Source: Periplaneta americana (taxonomy: Eukaryota > Arthropoda > Insecta > Blattodea > Blattidae). From it: a stretch of DNA of 64,000 nt. A model generated the notes under the pieces. It saw nothing but the letters and a program-made list of their open reading frames with translations. It did no database searches and was not told where the DNA came from. Below, one piece after another: positions 1-11,954 of this stretch. The stretch spans positions 205,301,686 to 205,365,685 of the forward strand of contig NC_091118.1 of NCBI RefSeq assembly GCF_040183065.1, in the 5' to 3' direction. Every line of letters starts with the position of its first letter. Position 1 is the first letter of the stretch. The position numbers were made by a program, and so were the translations under genes.

Positions 1-335
1 TTATTGCCAACAACTCAGACGCCTTGCTCCAACACGATAATGTACGCCTACGTTCTACTAACATTACGAAAGCAGATATCCAGGAGTAAATTGTGAGGTG
101 ATTCCTCATACCCCATATTATTCCGATCTTGCGCCCTCAGATTTCCTTCCACCTTTTCCGTTCTCTATCCAACAATCTTCAAGGGAAATTCTTTGATAAG
201 GAAATGCTTTACAAACTTGGCTCGATTTCTTTAATTCCAAACCAGTAGATTTCCTCAGACACGGAATAGAAAAACTACCCCAACATTGGCAGAGTCATTA
301 ATAACTAATGTAGGAGAATATTTAATTTGTCTTCT
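1..335 (+). pseudogene. Mariner transposase C-terminal relic, cut by window edge
   Basis: Translation at 101-148 gives HTPYYSDLAPSDF, the mariner block around the third catalytic aspartate (usually HPPYSPDLAPSD). After a frameshift the sequence continues FRSLSNNLQGKFFDK-like, then GIEKLPQHWQ near 263-292. Frameshifts and stops mean it is dead. It differs from the mariner at 14036. The 5' part lies before position 1. Confidence 0.7.
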
Positions 336-864
336 ATTCATCTTAAATAAAACTTGTCAGCAAAAAAACGCTACAAACTATTTGCACCAACGCTATAATT
401 GTTCAAGCAATTTTTACTTTCATTTTTTTTTTTTTCAGAAAAAAAAAAAGTGTAATTTTTCTTAAGACGACATTCTTTTATGATTAGTAAACATGTGCTA
501 GCAATATTAAAAATAAATTGGTGAAAATGAAAAGGTAGGCTACGCGTAGGAGATCAGGAGGAAGATGAAGAAGCTATAATAGGTGAACTATTTTAGTTTT
601 TTTTTTTAACTATTTCAGTTTGTAATGTTAGCTACTGTCAGCTCCTATTTAGCAACTTTTATGTTCATGAATTGGCGACATTGATTATAGCTCGCGCAAG
701 AAACGATTACCGAAAAGCAATGGTGCACTGCCATCGTGATCTAGACCAGGCCGTAATGCAGGATGTGTGACGTCACTCGATGGGTCGGGCTTTTCTATTC
801 GAGTATACGGAGCTGAGTGAAATATATTACTTTAATGCGTGTCGGTGCTCAATTTTATTTAGTG
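336..864. other. Non-coding; T/A-rich tracts
   Basis: Contains facing poly-T and poly-A runs near 425-450 and a T run near 598-608. From about 733 a short sequence recurs inverted near 2590. No gene seen. Confidence 0.5.
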
Positions 865-1466
865 TAATGTGTGTATAAGATACGTTCACTTCTTATTGCA
901 TAATATGTTGCAGAAATAATTACAAAACTGTGTTATTTTAATGTGAACGGAGTTTTACATGTTAACATAACCTGTTTGCATCAACATTTTAAGTTTGGAA
1001 TGGAAGCTATTTTGAGATTTAATAAAGAATTATTTATATTGTGATTTTAATTTAGCACATCTATCTTCCTTACTTGTAGGTAGAAAATTTACCACAGTCC
1101 CTCCTATGAAATTAGTCTAGGTACGTACGGTTGTGTGTTATTTCATCTGGTAGGTTAGATAAATAGAATTAAATACGACCCAGTATAGTACGGAACAAAT
1201 AAATAAAACAATTAAATTGTTATTCAATGTAATGTGTGCATAAGTTCCATTTATTTGTTGTATAATGTAGCAGGATTATAAAACTGTTATTTTTATGTGA
1301 AGAGAATTCAACATGTTAACATAACCTATTTGCGTCAACATTTTAAGTTGAGAACGAAAGCTATTTTGAGATTTAATAAAGAAGAATATATTTAGGATAA
1401 ACTTCAGAACACGGTTATCTTCCTTACTTAAAGGTAGAAAATTCACCACACTCCCTCCTATGAAAT
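865..1466. repeat. Two-copy tandem repeat (period about 354-365 bp)
   Basis: Copy 1 at 865-1112 and copy 2 at 1230-1466 share long matching stretches: TAATGTGTG(T/C)ATAAG at the start, CATGTTAACATAACCT, TCAACATTTTAAGTT, GCTATTTTGAGATTTAATAA and CCCTCCTATGAAAT at the end. Small indels and substitutions give an estimated identity of roughly 80-85 percent. No protein is recognisable; origin unknown. Confidence 0.75.
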
Positions 1467-1488
1467 GTAGATACGGTTATATTACTTA

Positions 1489-1656
1489 CTAGCGCTGAGG
1501 TATAGTTCCGGTAATTTCTGAACTGAAAACAGTTGAATTTATTTTTTGTGGAGATGCATTTAATCCTCTAAGCAGGGCATAATAAAAGCCTGAACTAACC
1601 GAACTAATTAGTATATGCAAGGTGTATGAATACGAAGGGAACTACCTCAGCGCTAG
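1489..1656. mobile_element. Small MITE with inverted ends CTAGCGCTGAGGTA
   Basis: Left end CTAGCGCTGAGGTATAGTTC and right end GGGAACTACCTCAGCGCTAG are inverted copies apart from a 2-base indel. The 168-bp body has no ORF. A diverged half-copy (ACTAGGGCTAAGGTAGTTCC and following bases) is at 37107-37160. No clear target-site duplication, so superfamily not assigned. Confidence 0.65.
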
Positions 1657-3419
1657 TTTAAGCCTGGTAACATATTAAACTAATCAGACTGGAGTACCGT
1701 ATGAAACGAATAAATACAATTGAAGTGTAGACAAATTGCATTCACAAGTTATACGTAGCGTTATGCTTAATTATGATGCATAATTGCGAATATAGAAATA
1801 AGGAGAGTACTGATAGAGTAAACATAACCTATATTTTCAACACATCAAAATACGCGTGCGATGCAACTGAAAATTGTTGAAACGTGCTTAAATGAATGTG
1901 CAAGAATTTCGTAATGAAGTGAGCATGCTTTATTTCAATTAATTACAATACTAGATACTGTAACAGTAATGAAAACTATAAGGTACAATTTTTCACAATA
2001 TACTACGTATATGTATCTCGCTTTTAGTTCAAATTGTGTATATTATCAAACGTCGTATTATTTATAATGTAGGTTATTTACACATAAGAAGGGCGCAATA
2101 ATTTAAATTTAATAAAACAAATACGGTAAACTAACAATAATGGATTAGACAAGAGTAACATCAGTAACGCTGCACTTAGGCCTAATCATAATTTACTTTA
2201 CATCCCAGCCAATGTTTCACTTTTACGTGTATATTATTACACATATTTACTGTTTATAACACCAAAAATTCACTTAACCACATAAGGGCGCAATGTTTAA
2301 TCGAAATAAAGGCAGTTATTACACATACGAACTTTGCCTGCAATAACGTAATTTTTACACCAAAAATAATATTATACCTTACGTTGCATGTGAATTGTGT
2401 CTCAAGAGTCTCACAATCACTGTTTAAAATTTTACTGACGCAATTACACTGCATTTCAGAGATATATATGTTGTTTTTCATGTACTGCAACTAATTGATA
2501 TGGTTGAAACACCGCCCTTCGCGATCAGCTGTTAAGCGAGTCACGTGGTCTGCCTTACAGCCTGTATAGATCACGGCAGTGAATGGTGGCGTTGCTGTCT
2601 GTTTTGACGCATGTATGTAGGCACGCCGAGGGGGGAGAGGTGCGAGCCGATGGAAGTACTGTCTCCTCCAAGAAGATGAACAAATGAGGACATCGCTGTG
2701 GAAATAAAGAATGTAGCAAGAGAAAAATTCGAAGCTAATTAAACGCGGAACATAGGTTTACGAATGAAATAATAATACCGTGCGATACAAAGACACGCAT
2801 TCACATGTAATGGAACAAACTAAAGTCGTAATGTAACTATCACAACGCAAGACTGATTCTATCGATGTCATTTCTCTTCCGACTGTACTCTTGAATATCA
2901 TTCAAGTTATCTCGTGACCTTTCCTGTCGCCCGCTCTTCCTTATCGCAGTGTTTGATTCGCATTCCTTCCGTCGGTAATCAGTACTTGCGAGACCTATAC
3001 CTATTACTCTTTTTTTTTTCACAATATTATCTGATCAATGTGGTACCTTGCTATCTGATTTGATCCCTGAAAATTACCGATATACTACTAGTTGGAAATG
3101 AGATCAAAATTGGAAGGATTTTATACCTATATGTGAATTACAATTCAACGCGAAATTGAAGAAGGATAAATCACTTTAATTGCAACAAACATAAGGACGG
3201 GAAAATCTCGGCTTTCCTAGAAAGATATGATGACCATAAAGAAGAAGAATCCTATTTATAATGAGAAAATAGAAAATGACTGTTCCACGAAAATCATAGC
3301 TGATAGCTTGTCTCTACATTCCAAATGAACATCCAAAATAGGATAGTACCTTAAGGCAACCACAATAAAACGTCATTTGAGTCGTCCATAATGTTTGCGG
3401 TTACCTCTGATTCTGGTTC
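1657..3419. other. Non-coding AT-rich stretch with weak internal repeats
   Basis: Two related pieces starting CACATAAG..GGGCGCAAT occur near 2083 and 2277. Near 2540-2590 a sequence resembles, in inverted orientation, the stretch at 733-785. No convincing gene; short open frames here have no recognisable features. Confidence 0.5.
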
Positions 3420-3690
3420 TGGCTGAAATTATCAGGCAGTACATCTCACTTGACGATATGTCAGAGGAAGAACATTGTTTGTGTACATTTGATGTCAGAT
3501 TAGTATAAAATGTTACTATTTTTTATAGTTAACATTGTGTGCAATGTAGGGGAAAGGAACTGGCCACCATACTCCAGTATCTCCTGACTTAGTTGTCTTA
3601 TGAGTGATGTCATATTGGTATCACTTACGAGGTTCCAACATGTCTTCGCACAGCTGACTGATCGATATAAGTGGGCGTGACAGACACGCG
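3420..3690 (-). repeat. Dispersed repeat family copy (family A)
   Basis: In the minus direction it reads GAACCTCGTAAGTGATACCA, CTAAGTCAGGAGATACTGGA and a TTCCTTTCCCC..ATTGCA segment; the same ordered blocks recur at 35440-35580 and 59795-60060. Probably a short retroposon, but I see no promoter boxes. Confidence 0.6.
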
Positions 3691-4516
3691 AGTTACTCAT
3701 TTATTCATGACGCAATCGAATTGCGCAACAAGATGACAAAGGTTAGATAAATAAGATGAACTCATCAGATTCAATGGTGCGGCTGCTAACCTAATCACGC
3801 TAGGAAGACGGATGTTTAAAAATTAAAATGATGGGCCAATTGGTACCTATGAAGATGAGTCGAGGAAAAATGACACAAATAACATCCGACTAGAACTATA
3901 GGCTGGCAGTACCTAATACTTTGTAAACATTCAATTAATGTGAAATTTGAATGTGTGATATCAGTACGCCGAAGTTTCTGGACGAGATTAGAGTGTGTTT
4001 GAAAATGGTTTGTCGCGCTCAAACCTCCTGACGTTTCGCAAGCGCCAGTAACATGCGAGCGCGACGTTGTCACAACTAATTGCACTCTCCATCTGTCTCT
4101 CAGTGGCAGTAGTTTTAAAACTGTACAGCGCGAGCCTTTACCCGAGTTTATATCAGTTTCTGTAGGCCTAATAGTTTTATTTTCATTAGGGTTAATAAAT
4201 TTGTCGAATAGCATAAAGGTGGAGTGTGATAAATTAAATTGAGTGATAGGCATAATTTGAAATAGCCCCATTATATTATATTGAAAGAGGTGGAGAATGC
4301 TCTCTTCCCCTTAAGATTTTTCTTCTTTCCCCTGCAGTTTTTTACTCAAATACATGAGAGAGTTTTCTTCTGGCAGAAGCGAAATGGGAATTATATATTT
4401 CAATAAAGAAAAATGCTGATATATACTGTATATATGCCAAAATTAGTATACCCGCCTAATACGCGGTTTACACGAGGTCCCTTGCACAACGTCTTATCGG
4501 AGTTTTACTGTATTAA

Positions 4517-5616
4517 TGCCCACGTGCATCAACGTCTGTTAGTGTAACCATCGGTTAAAATTGTGACCTAATCCCCGATTAAGCATTTTTACGGTGGATC
4601 GACCTCGGTTACAACTTAAATAGGAAGTTAACCACAGTAATCTCTAACCGGCCAAATATGAGCGGTTAAAGGAGATAACCAGCGATTAGTAGAGCAAGTA
4701 AAGCAAAATGGCGGCCATAACCACAGGTGATTATTTCGAAGACGATTATTATTGTGCAGTACTTGAATTACTTGGATAGAGCATGAGCGTGAAGGTTATT
4801 TAGTGGAAAGAGAGAATTCTTGCGAGCAATTAGGTGACAGAAAATTTCAGGAGGGATTTCGTTTATCAAAATCTACAAATGGATCAATTGAAATAACACA
4901 AGAACAATCATATTTCTCCTACGGATCGGCTGCTTATATTACGATTCTATGCAACTATTATTTTCTGTATTTTAAGAGGGAATACTCGAATACCAGTATC
5001 TCTTTCTCTATGTCACTGGCTGAACAAAGAGAGGTTATGGATGGATCTTAGGATAATGCACAATTCCCTGGTGTAGTCCAAGATCGTACACACATTCCTA
5101 CCAATTTTCTGCATCCTTTTCCTTTATGGATATTCCATCTTTTTTATATAATAGGCCTACATTTAAATCTAGTAATTAAGTCTATCGATACTTCAACCTA
5201 ACACTGGGATATAATCATTTTTGGATTCAATTTTCCACTTTGTACGATTTTAACCTAAAAGTACTGAAAAACAAAGAAATGGAACTCACAAATATAACAG
5301 CGCCCAAAGGCAAACAAATGCAACGCGAAAATGTAGGATACGTTCATTTCGATGTAGAACATAGTGAGCGCAGTCGTTTTTAGACGTTGACTATTATCTT
5401 TGCAGCGGTATGGATGCTTTCCTTTAGTCATTTTGTAGAAACAATGTACCATCATAGACTTTACTCTGGTTAAATGAAGTGTCAGCTAGCCATGTTTTAG
5501 TAATCGGTGATTATGAATGGTGCACATAAATTACATTTTAACCACGGCTACTGTTTAACCATCGTTTCGTAATCTATGATTACTGCGTTTTTAATCAATG
5601 TTGATGCACTTCGCCA
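4517..5616 (+). mobile_element. PIF/Harbinger-type DNA transposon relic with 3-bp TAA target duplication
   Basis: Ends TGCCCACGTGCATCAAC (left) and GTTGATGCACTTCGCCA (right) are imperfect inverted repeats; each is flanked by TAA (4514-4516 and 5617-5619). Further inside, both ends carry GGTTAAA-type subterminal repeats. Inside, from about 4803, translation shows FQEGFRLSKST and later NAQFPGVVQDRTHIP, which match the Harbinger transposase N-terminal FREGFRLSKST and catalytic FPGVVGAIDCTHIP blocks; the first catalytic Asp region is lost and stops intervene. TSD, ends and coding remnant agree. Confidence 0.8.
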
Positions 5617-5637
5617 TAACTCATAAATTGGAACCAC

Positions 5638-5657
5638 TGGGGGGGGGGGGAGGGGGT
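5638..5657 (+). repeat. G-tract
   Basis: A run of 12 G, an A and five more G just outside the Harbinger relic. Could form G-quadruplex or be a slippage tract. Confidence 0.7.
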
Positions 5658-5691
5658 AGAAATATTATTTTTATTTCTGTGTGTTCAGAAA

Positions 5692-6028
5692 GTTACACAA
5701 CGCAGAGCTGCACGGATTGTATTCTTCACCTGACATAATTGGGAACATTAAATCCAGACGTTTGAGATGGGCAGGGCATGTAGCACGTATGGGCGAATCC
5801 AGAAATGCATATAGAGTGTTAGTTGGGAGGCCGGCAGGAACAAGACCTTTGGGGAGGCCGAGACGTAGATGGGAAGATAATATTAAAATGGATTTGAGGG
5901 AGGTCGGATATGATGGTAGAGACTGGATTAATCTTGCTCAGGATAGGGACCAATGGCGGGCTTGTGTGAGGGCGGCAATGAACCTCCGGGTTCCTTAAAA
6001 GCCAGTAAGTTAGTTATTTAGTCAGTTA
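5692..6028 (+). mobile_element. 5'-truncated non-LTR retrotransposon (MNLRVP LINE family), 3' end only
   Basis: Encodes the last ~100 residues of the [46 protein letters not shown] to MNLRVP, then TAAAAGCCAGTAAGT. Perfect 11-bp target duplication GTGTTCAGAAA flanks it at 5681-5691 and 6029-6039. The C-terminal WAGHVARM and GRPRRRW motifs are typical of the post-RT region in several LINE clades. Dead on arrival. Confidence 0.9.
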
Positions 6029-6039
6029 GTGTTCAGAAA

Positions 6040-8064
6040 ACATTAAACATACATCATTTATACATGCAGGGTCCCTACAACATACCGATTTTTCGAGCGC
6101 ACTTATTATTTGATTTTGAGACTTCCTAAGCGGCGAGTCTGCGTGCCCATATGTTGATATCGCCGATAAGCGGACACACTTGCAAACGTCAGGAGGTTTT
6201 GAGCGTGACTGTACAGTCCGAAATCTGACAGCCGCAGTGATTTCATAACATTAATTTTCTCGTATGCCGCGATGGTGCTTATCTCTATTCAAATTTCATC
6301 AAATTAAAATGAACTACTTAAGTTAAGTTATATGAATTATCGAATAACCGATTGTACTTCGATAATAATTTAGTACCGGTATATTAACCAACACCAATGC
6401 TTTAATCGTTTAATCTAATTTTATCTTCATATTATGACATTAAATTAAACGCAAAAACAATAATGAATTATGAAGTAAGAGGAAATACGGTAAAATATTA
6501 GGTGACAAAATACAAGAACCTAAGCCTACTTTAAAAATTGTATTTCAACTAGGCCTACCAAATCCGTGGTGAAATACAACTATTTTGTAGTCAGCATTGC
6601 ACAGTGCAACATTATGAAACGAGGAGAAACTAGTGGATGGTCATATTCAGTCATAAAAAAGAGGATAAAATTTCTCTCTGTAGAAATTGAAGTACCGGTA
6701 TCACAAGATGCCAATAGGACACACTGTAATCTTTTGAGAGCCATTGACAAAGAGTGAGATAAGGTATGTACGTATTGAGATAAGATGTGTACGTATGTAA
6801 TCCATATAACGTCTTTGATGTTGATGTAATCAGCCAGAATTATGATAGTATGACGAATTATGCCAGTAATGGATTTCTTTTGTTAGATTGTTATTTTATC
6901 TCGCACGAACTTTGACAATATATTTATATTATTCTTCCTATTATTCTTTATTAAGGCTGGCTGAACTGTAACAAACACTTTCAATATGCCAAATGCTGAA
7001 CAGTTATTGTACATTAACCCGGTAGGCTTAGGCCTATACATTAAATTAAAGGTTATGGGATAAGGCTATGGTATAGTTACAAATACGGTATCCTTGAAAA
7101 CTACTTAAAATGCCAGATAAATAATTATGGTAATCGCACTTTTCTTTAATGTTATCGTAGTAGGGTGTACAATGTTACGCAATAATATCAAAATGAACTC
7201 TGTCAGACATCTGAACAACATTTGGGCGATATGTGCGAAAGTAGGTATGACTAGACCTACCGCAATCACCTAGTGTGACCAATATTTCCGCAAGCTGAAA
7301 TGAAGTTATCTGTCATTTCTACGGCGGGCCCTCTCGTAAATTAATGATATGGTGTTAAAATTAATTAATTTTGTTTTACCACGACTGAAAGTCCGGTAAT
7401 TTCAAAATAAAATCGCGACTAAATATTTCAACTGGTGTAATGTTGCGCAATACAGTCATACAGTCTTTCACACTACCCAATTCAGACTAGTTTATCAAAT
7501 AACGTGAACATGGATTTAACTAAAACAATATACACTACTAAAGAAAGAAAGATATTACCTTACTAATCTATACGATGGATCACCGAGGAAAATGACACTG
7601 AGGACATAACCAAAACAATCGTCCCAACGTCACACGCGCCACACGGCGCAAACAACGACACCAGCTGATTTCCTGCCACAGAGTGCTAAGGCAAAGGTGA
7701 TCTCTCCGTGTTATATTTTGCCGGAAAGATTGCGCAATACCATATATGACGTGTTGAGGCATGCTCTGTTAGAGGACAGTATATTCCCAATATTTCACAA
7801 TGTTGCGTTCTAGCTCTGATCCCTGTTATATGTATGTGAGCAGGGATTATTGTATTTGTGTAATTGTAATGCAATGTCGTCGCTTATTGATTAATGAATA
7901 AGTACCGGTATTAATATTTTTCGAAATTTTGATAGTTTTAGATTGCGGCATTTAAAATTGTCTATGATTTAAAATACCGGTACGTAAGCCTGCCAACTGT
8001 TTAACATAGATTGTGAACATGGAGAGAGGACCAAAGCAAAACCATAGAATCCCGATATAACAAG
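6040..8064. other. Non-coding stretch, no gene seen
   Basis: At 6179-6208 lies a 28-bp sequence that is the inverse of 4013-4042 (blocks CCTCCTGACGTTT and GCTCAAA). Otherwise AT-rich without recognisable coding or repeats. Confidence 0.5.
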
Positions 8065-8186
8065 ATTATTGTATTGTATTTATTAACATTCCATGGTATT
8101 CATACATTGCTTTACAGCTAGAATATGGAACAAGTCAAAAAACTTAATACTATTATAAAATCTTAATTTATAGTCACAGTCTAGAT

Positions 8187-8447
8187 TTATTTTTTTATTT
8201 TATTGGGTTATTTTACGACGCTGTATCAACATCTAGGTTATTTAGCGTCTGAATGATAGGAAGGTGATAATGCCGGTAAAATGAGTCTGGGGTCCTGCAC
8301 CGAAAGTTACCCAGCATTTGCTCGTATTGGGTTGAGGGAAAACCCCGGAAAAAACCTCAACCAGGTAACTTGCCCCGACCGGGATTCGAACCCGGGCCAC
8401 CTGGTTTCGCGGCCAGACGCGCTGACTGTTACTCCACAGGTGTGGGC
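8187..8447 (-). mobile_element. tRNA-derived SINE (family 1) inside LINE 3' UTR
   Basis: Minus orientation: tRNA-like head with A box GTGGAGTAACAGTCAGCGCG and B box GGTTCGAATCCC, then a body with CCTGGTTGAGGTTTTTTCCG and GGTAACTTTCGGTGC, ending in an A-rich tail AATAAAATAAAAAAATAAAT. Perfect 12-bp target duplication CACAGTCTAGAT at 8175-8186 and 8448-8459. Other copies: 9838-10012 and 23664-23905. Confidence 0.92.
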
Positions 8448-8460
8448 CACAGTCTAGATG

Positions 8461-8463
<3 letters not shown>

Positions 8464-8503
<40 letters not shown>
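8464..8503. repeat. (TA)n microsatellite
   Basis: About 20 TA dinucleotides immediately beside the SINE's target duplication, inside the LINE 3' UTR. Confidence 0.9.
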
Positions 8504-8507
<4 letters not shown>

Positions 8508-9566
8508 CGAGATTTACAATATAGTCTACTAGTACAACACAAAGTTTTAGTATCAATTTCATGAAGTGTTATTGAATGTCATGAATTCACCTACAGAATA
8601 GAAGGCGAGAGAAATTAGGTACTTCTTTAATTTGGCCTGAAATAATTTTATGTTTTGAGTTTCATTTTTTACATCGATAGGGAGACTATTAAAAATTTTA
8701 CTGCCATATAACGCACTCCTTTTTGATAGCGCGATAGACTTGCCGATGGAGTATGAAAGTCATTTTTTTGACGTGTATTTATGCTATGAACTGTTGAATT
8801 AGTTACAAAGTTTTCACGATTACATACGAGGAAGATTATTAATGAAAAGATATACTGACAAGCCATGGGCATTATTTGTAGTTTTTTTAAAATAGTCCTA
8901 CAAGATTCCCTAGATTTGGCACCTACTATTATTCTAATTACTCTTTTTTGTAATAGAAATATACTGTTACTATCTGTGGAATTTCCCCAGAATGTTATTC
9001 CAAAACTCATTACCGAATGGAAGTATGCAAAGTATATTCTTTTTAAGGTATTGATATTTACTATCTTTTGCATAGATCTAATAGCAAAACAAGCTGAATT
9101 TAGTTTGGGGGTAATTTCTTTAATATGATTTTTCCAATTTAACACATCGATTTTTAAACCAAGAAATTTGGTTGTTGTTTCTAATAGGGATCTGTTGTTA
9201 ATTATTGCGCTAGAAATTTGCGAGGTTGAATTTGGACAGGATTTAAATTGAATTATGTTAGTTTTGTTACAATTTAATACCAATTTATTGACTGAGAACC
9301 AGTCACATATTTTGAAGAGAATTTCCTCTGTTGAAGATTGGAATGTGTTGGAGTTATTGGCTGTAATTACTATACTTGTGTCATCTGGAAATAATATGGG
9401 ATGACCTACATCTTTTATTAAGGGGGCAAGATCATTTATAAACATTAGAAAAAGTAGGGGACCTAATATTGATCCTTGAGGAATTCCATTATTAGTAGTA
9501 CCCTATGTTGATGCAGATTTCATAGTTCATAGTTGTATTGCGGGACATCATTTATCTCCTCCCCCG

Positions 9567-9837
9567 TTATAGCTTGACCTTGGTACAGTATATCGGAATA
9601 TGATCATTTAATAAAGGTATTATAAAATAAAGTAAAATTATAACAAAATATACAGACAATTTTACTTTTTTTTTTCCTTTTGTACGGAGGAGGGACCCGA
9701 AGGCTTGCACTGCAGCCTGAGGCTTATTGTGCTTAGCACTCCTATTCTGTGAATGATCGGGTAGTCGAATGGTCTCGCTCTTGTACAAGTACAGCACGCC
9801 GCACCATGAACATAACCCGGGCTATTGTATGGATGAT
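9567..9837. other. Non-coding; possible unassigned repeat
   Basis: Contains a patch near 9685-9805 with unusually high GC (GGAGGGACCCGAAGGCTTGC, then GTAGTCGAATGGTCTCGC) that looks repeat-like, but no second copy occurs in this window. Confidence 0.35.
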
Positions 9838-10012
9838 GATATGTGAGTTAATGATAGCGAAATGAGTCTGAGGTCCAACACCGAAAATTACCCAGCAATT
9901 CTGCTTCAATTGGTTGATGAAAAACTTCGGAAAACCCTAACCAGGATTTGAACCTGGGCCCACTTGTTTCATGGACAAACGTGCTAACCATTACTCCACA
10001 GCGGTAGACCAA
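9838..10012 (-). mobile_element. Degenerate family-1 SINE
   Basis: Aligns to the 8187 copy: AATGAGTCTGAGGTCCAACA, CCGAAAATTACCCAGCA, then the inverse B box GGATTTGAACCTGGGCC and A-box region TAACCATTACTCCACAG. Several deletions in the body. Confidence 0.8.
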
Positions 10013-10425
10013 TTTTACATTTACTGTATCTGTTTATCTAAAAAAGCAAGATATCATACAAAATGTAAATTATATTTATTTTATTTAATCTCATCTTTAA
10101 ATTTACACATTATACTGGGATCACTTTCCTTTTTTCTGCATTTCTTCATATTTCTCCAAGTGGCTGCTTGAATACGTGCAGAGTTGTAACACATCAGTAC
10201 AGGCTGTTATAAAAAAACATTAAAACATTTAAGTGCTTCCATTCCCCAAATGAGGTATAGAAATTCTCATACATTCAGAAATTTAAAATAAATGATATAG
10301 TCCAGACACATGATCTGAAGATCGTCAATTTAAGCACATAAACTTAATCATAAACAAAAGCAAGAAAAATCTTTTGAATTCAATATTTTCCAATGTTAAT
10401 AGAAAAAAAAAGTTCGGCCATGTTT

Positions 10426-10443
10426 GGGGGGCAGTGTCCCCCC
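10426..10443. repeat. G6/C6 hairpin
   Basis: GGGGGGCAGTGTCCCCCC: six-base G and C arms around a 6-base loop. A comparable hairpin, GGGGGGGCTGCCCCCCC, is at 41261-41277. Confidence 0.8.
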
Positions 10444-10504
10444 ATGTCTCCCCCATAACTCCCCCTATGATTGTGAATGATTGTTGTTGTAGGCCTACTG
10501 TTTC

Positions 10505-10680
10505 TATTGTTTCGTAGTAATTGGGGTCCAGTCTGGTATTCGTCTTTATTAAACTGAAAATTAGTTGTATTCAGTCGAAGAAAACTACGGAAAAAACTTC
10601 CAGCAGATTGATCAACACCAGGAATCTAACCCGGGACATTCTGAATGCAATTCCAGTATGTTAACCACTCTCACTCGATA
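10505..10680 (-). mobile_element. Strongly degraded tRNA-type SINE
   Basis: TTGGGGTCCAGTCTGG, ACTACGGAAAAAACTTCCAG, GAATCTAACCCGGGACATTC and GTTAACCACTCTCACTC keep the order of family-1 body, inverse B box and inverse A box, but with many changes. Confidence 0.5.
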
Positions 10681-10938
10681 TGAAATTATTTCAAAATGCT
10701 AAGAGGACTGAATAATTGAAGAGCTCGGTGCAACCTGGCATGATACGAACAAGGTGTTTTAGGCAGTGAGACATTTTCAATAGACCCGACTGTATCTCCA
10801 TGTTGGAAGCGTGCGTTTGTTTATACTGAACTCCTGCTCCTAGCTACAAGTACAAGACAATATATTGCGTGCGTTTGTTTGATTATTTTGTGAAAAATGC
10901 TGCTAGTTTATTATAGTAATATTTTTCTTAATTTCATC

Positions 10939-11340
10939 CAGATTGATTAATATTTGGCATAAGAAAGTTGGTATTGAATCAACAAAAATGAACACAGAAA
11001 AATAGATTTGAAAATAAAATGAATATTTATGTAAATTAATATTCTCCTCCGCTACATTCATCTAGTAACTTCAGGGAGCCAACAAAAAGTTACTAGATTT
11101 GTAATCAGAAATTTTAAAAAAGAATTCTTCCATGAAAAACAATTTCGACAGCTCTTTAAATTCCACGCCCCCTTCCAGCCTTAATTTAAAAAGTGTAAAC
11201 ATACGAGTATTTGTAATCAGAATTGAGCTGAATCCATTTGGGGTATGAAAATATAAATTCTGAATAAGTGAAATACCGTAGCTAAAAAAAATTTGGAAAA
11301 ATTTTCATGATTTTCAGTGGAGTCTTCCCTTAAATAAGTC
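10939..11340 (+). repeat. Dispersed repeat copy (family B), related to 17476-18520
   Basis: Shares AATTTCATCCAGATTGATTA, TCTAGTAACTTCAGGG, TTTGTAATCAGAATTGA and TTTTCATGATTTTCA with the later copy, in the same order and orientation. This copy lacks the MITE at 18004 and so shows its empty site (GTTACTAGATTTG near 11090-11102). Confidence 0.75.
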
Positions 11341-11529
11341 TTTTTCAATGCGACATTCACGAAAAATAGCGAAATAGTTGAAAGCGGTAGTTAACGATAT
11401 ACCACTGGACCTTCCACCTTTAATTATTCAGAAAATAAGAGACCATTAGTAGATATTTGCAATCTCTGCGAACATATACGATGATTGTGTGTGGTCAGCT
11501 GGAACTTTTGAAATCAATGCCGCTTTTGT

Positions 11530-11954
11530 TGGAACTCAACCTCTCTCCCTCTCTACGCCACTACCACAAATTCTTCCGCTCCCACCTCATCCTCTCTACC
11601 CACATTCTTTTCCCTTTCCTCACATTTCCTCTCTACATCTTTCCTTTCTCTCTCTCCATCTCTCTTTCTACCGACCTCCCTATTCCTCTCCCTCTCAATC
11701 TTCCCCTCTCTCTGTCATTCATTCCCCTGTCTTCCTCCTTCTCTCTCTTCTACCTTCCCCGTGTCCCTCTGAACATCTTCTTGCTCTTCTCTCTCTCTCT
11801 TTCTCTCCATCCATAACTGTTCTTCTCTCTTTCCATCGCTCTTCTTCTGCCCCTTTCTCTCCCTCTTCATCTCCCTGTCTCTGCCATCTTTCTCCCCATC
11901 TCACCCTGCCTCTCTCCATATATCTTCTTTTCCACCTTACTCCCTCTCCGTCTT
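11530..11954 (+). repeat. CT-rich (polypyrimidine) tract, left part
   Basis: Over 400 bp composed mostly of CTCTCC and TTCCTCT type words. Long open frames on both strands are by-products of the bias. The tract resumes at 12529 after an inserted element. Confidence 0.9.

Larger units (their letters stand above)
8065..9505 (-). pseudogene. Jockey-like non-LTR retrotransposon relic, RT C-terminal half and 3' UTR
   Basis: Minus-strand reading from about 9500: NGIPQGSILGPLLFLMFIND (RT motif with GIPQGS), then HPILFPDDTSIVI, where the usual F/YADD catalytic box is FPDD, then CNKTNIIQFK, FLGLKIDVLNWKNHI, and a thumb/C-terminal region. A one-base deletion near 8690 shifts the frame before FNSLPIDVKNE. 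The 3' UTR holds a SINE (8187-8447) and ends near 8065 in an AATAAATACAATACAATAA-like tail. Inactive by mutated active site and frameshift. Confidence 0.8.

Noticed and set aside
8370-8562. Overlapping frames on both strands with (YI)n or (IY)n runs
   Set aside because: SINE sequence plus (TA)n microsatellite.
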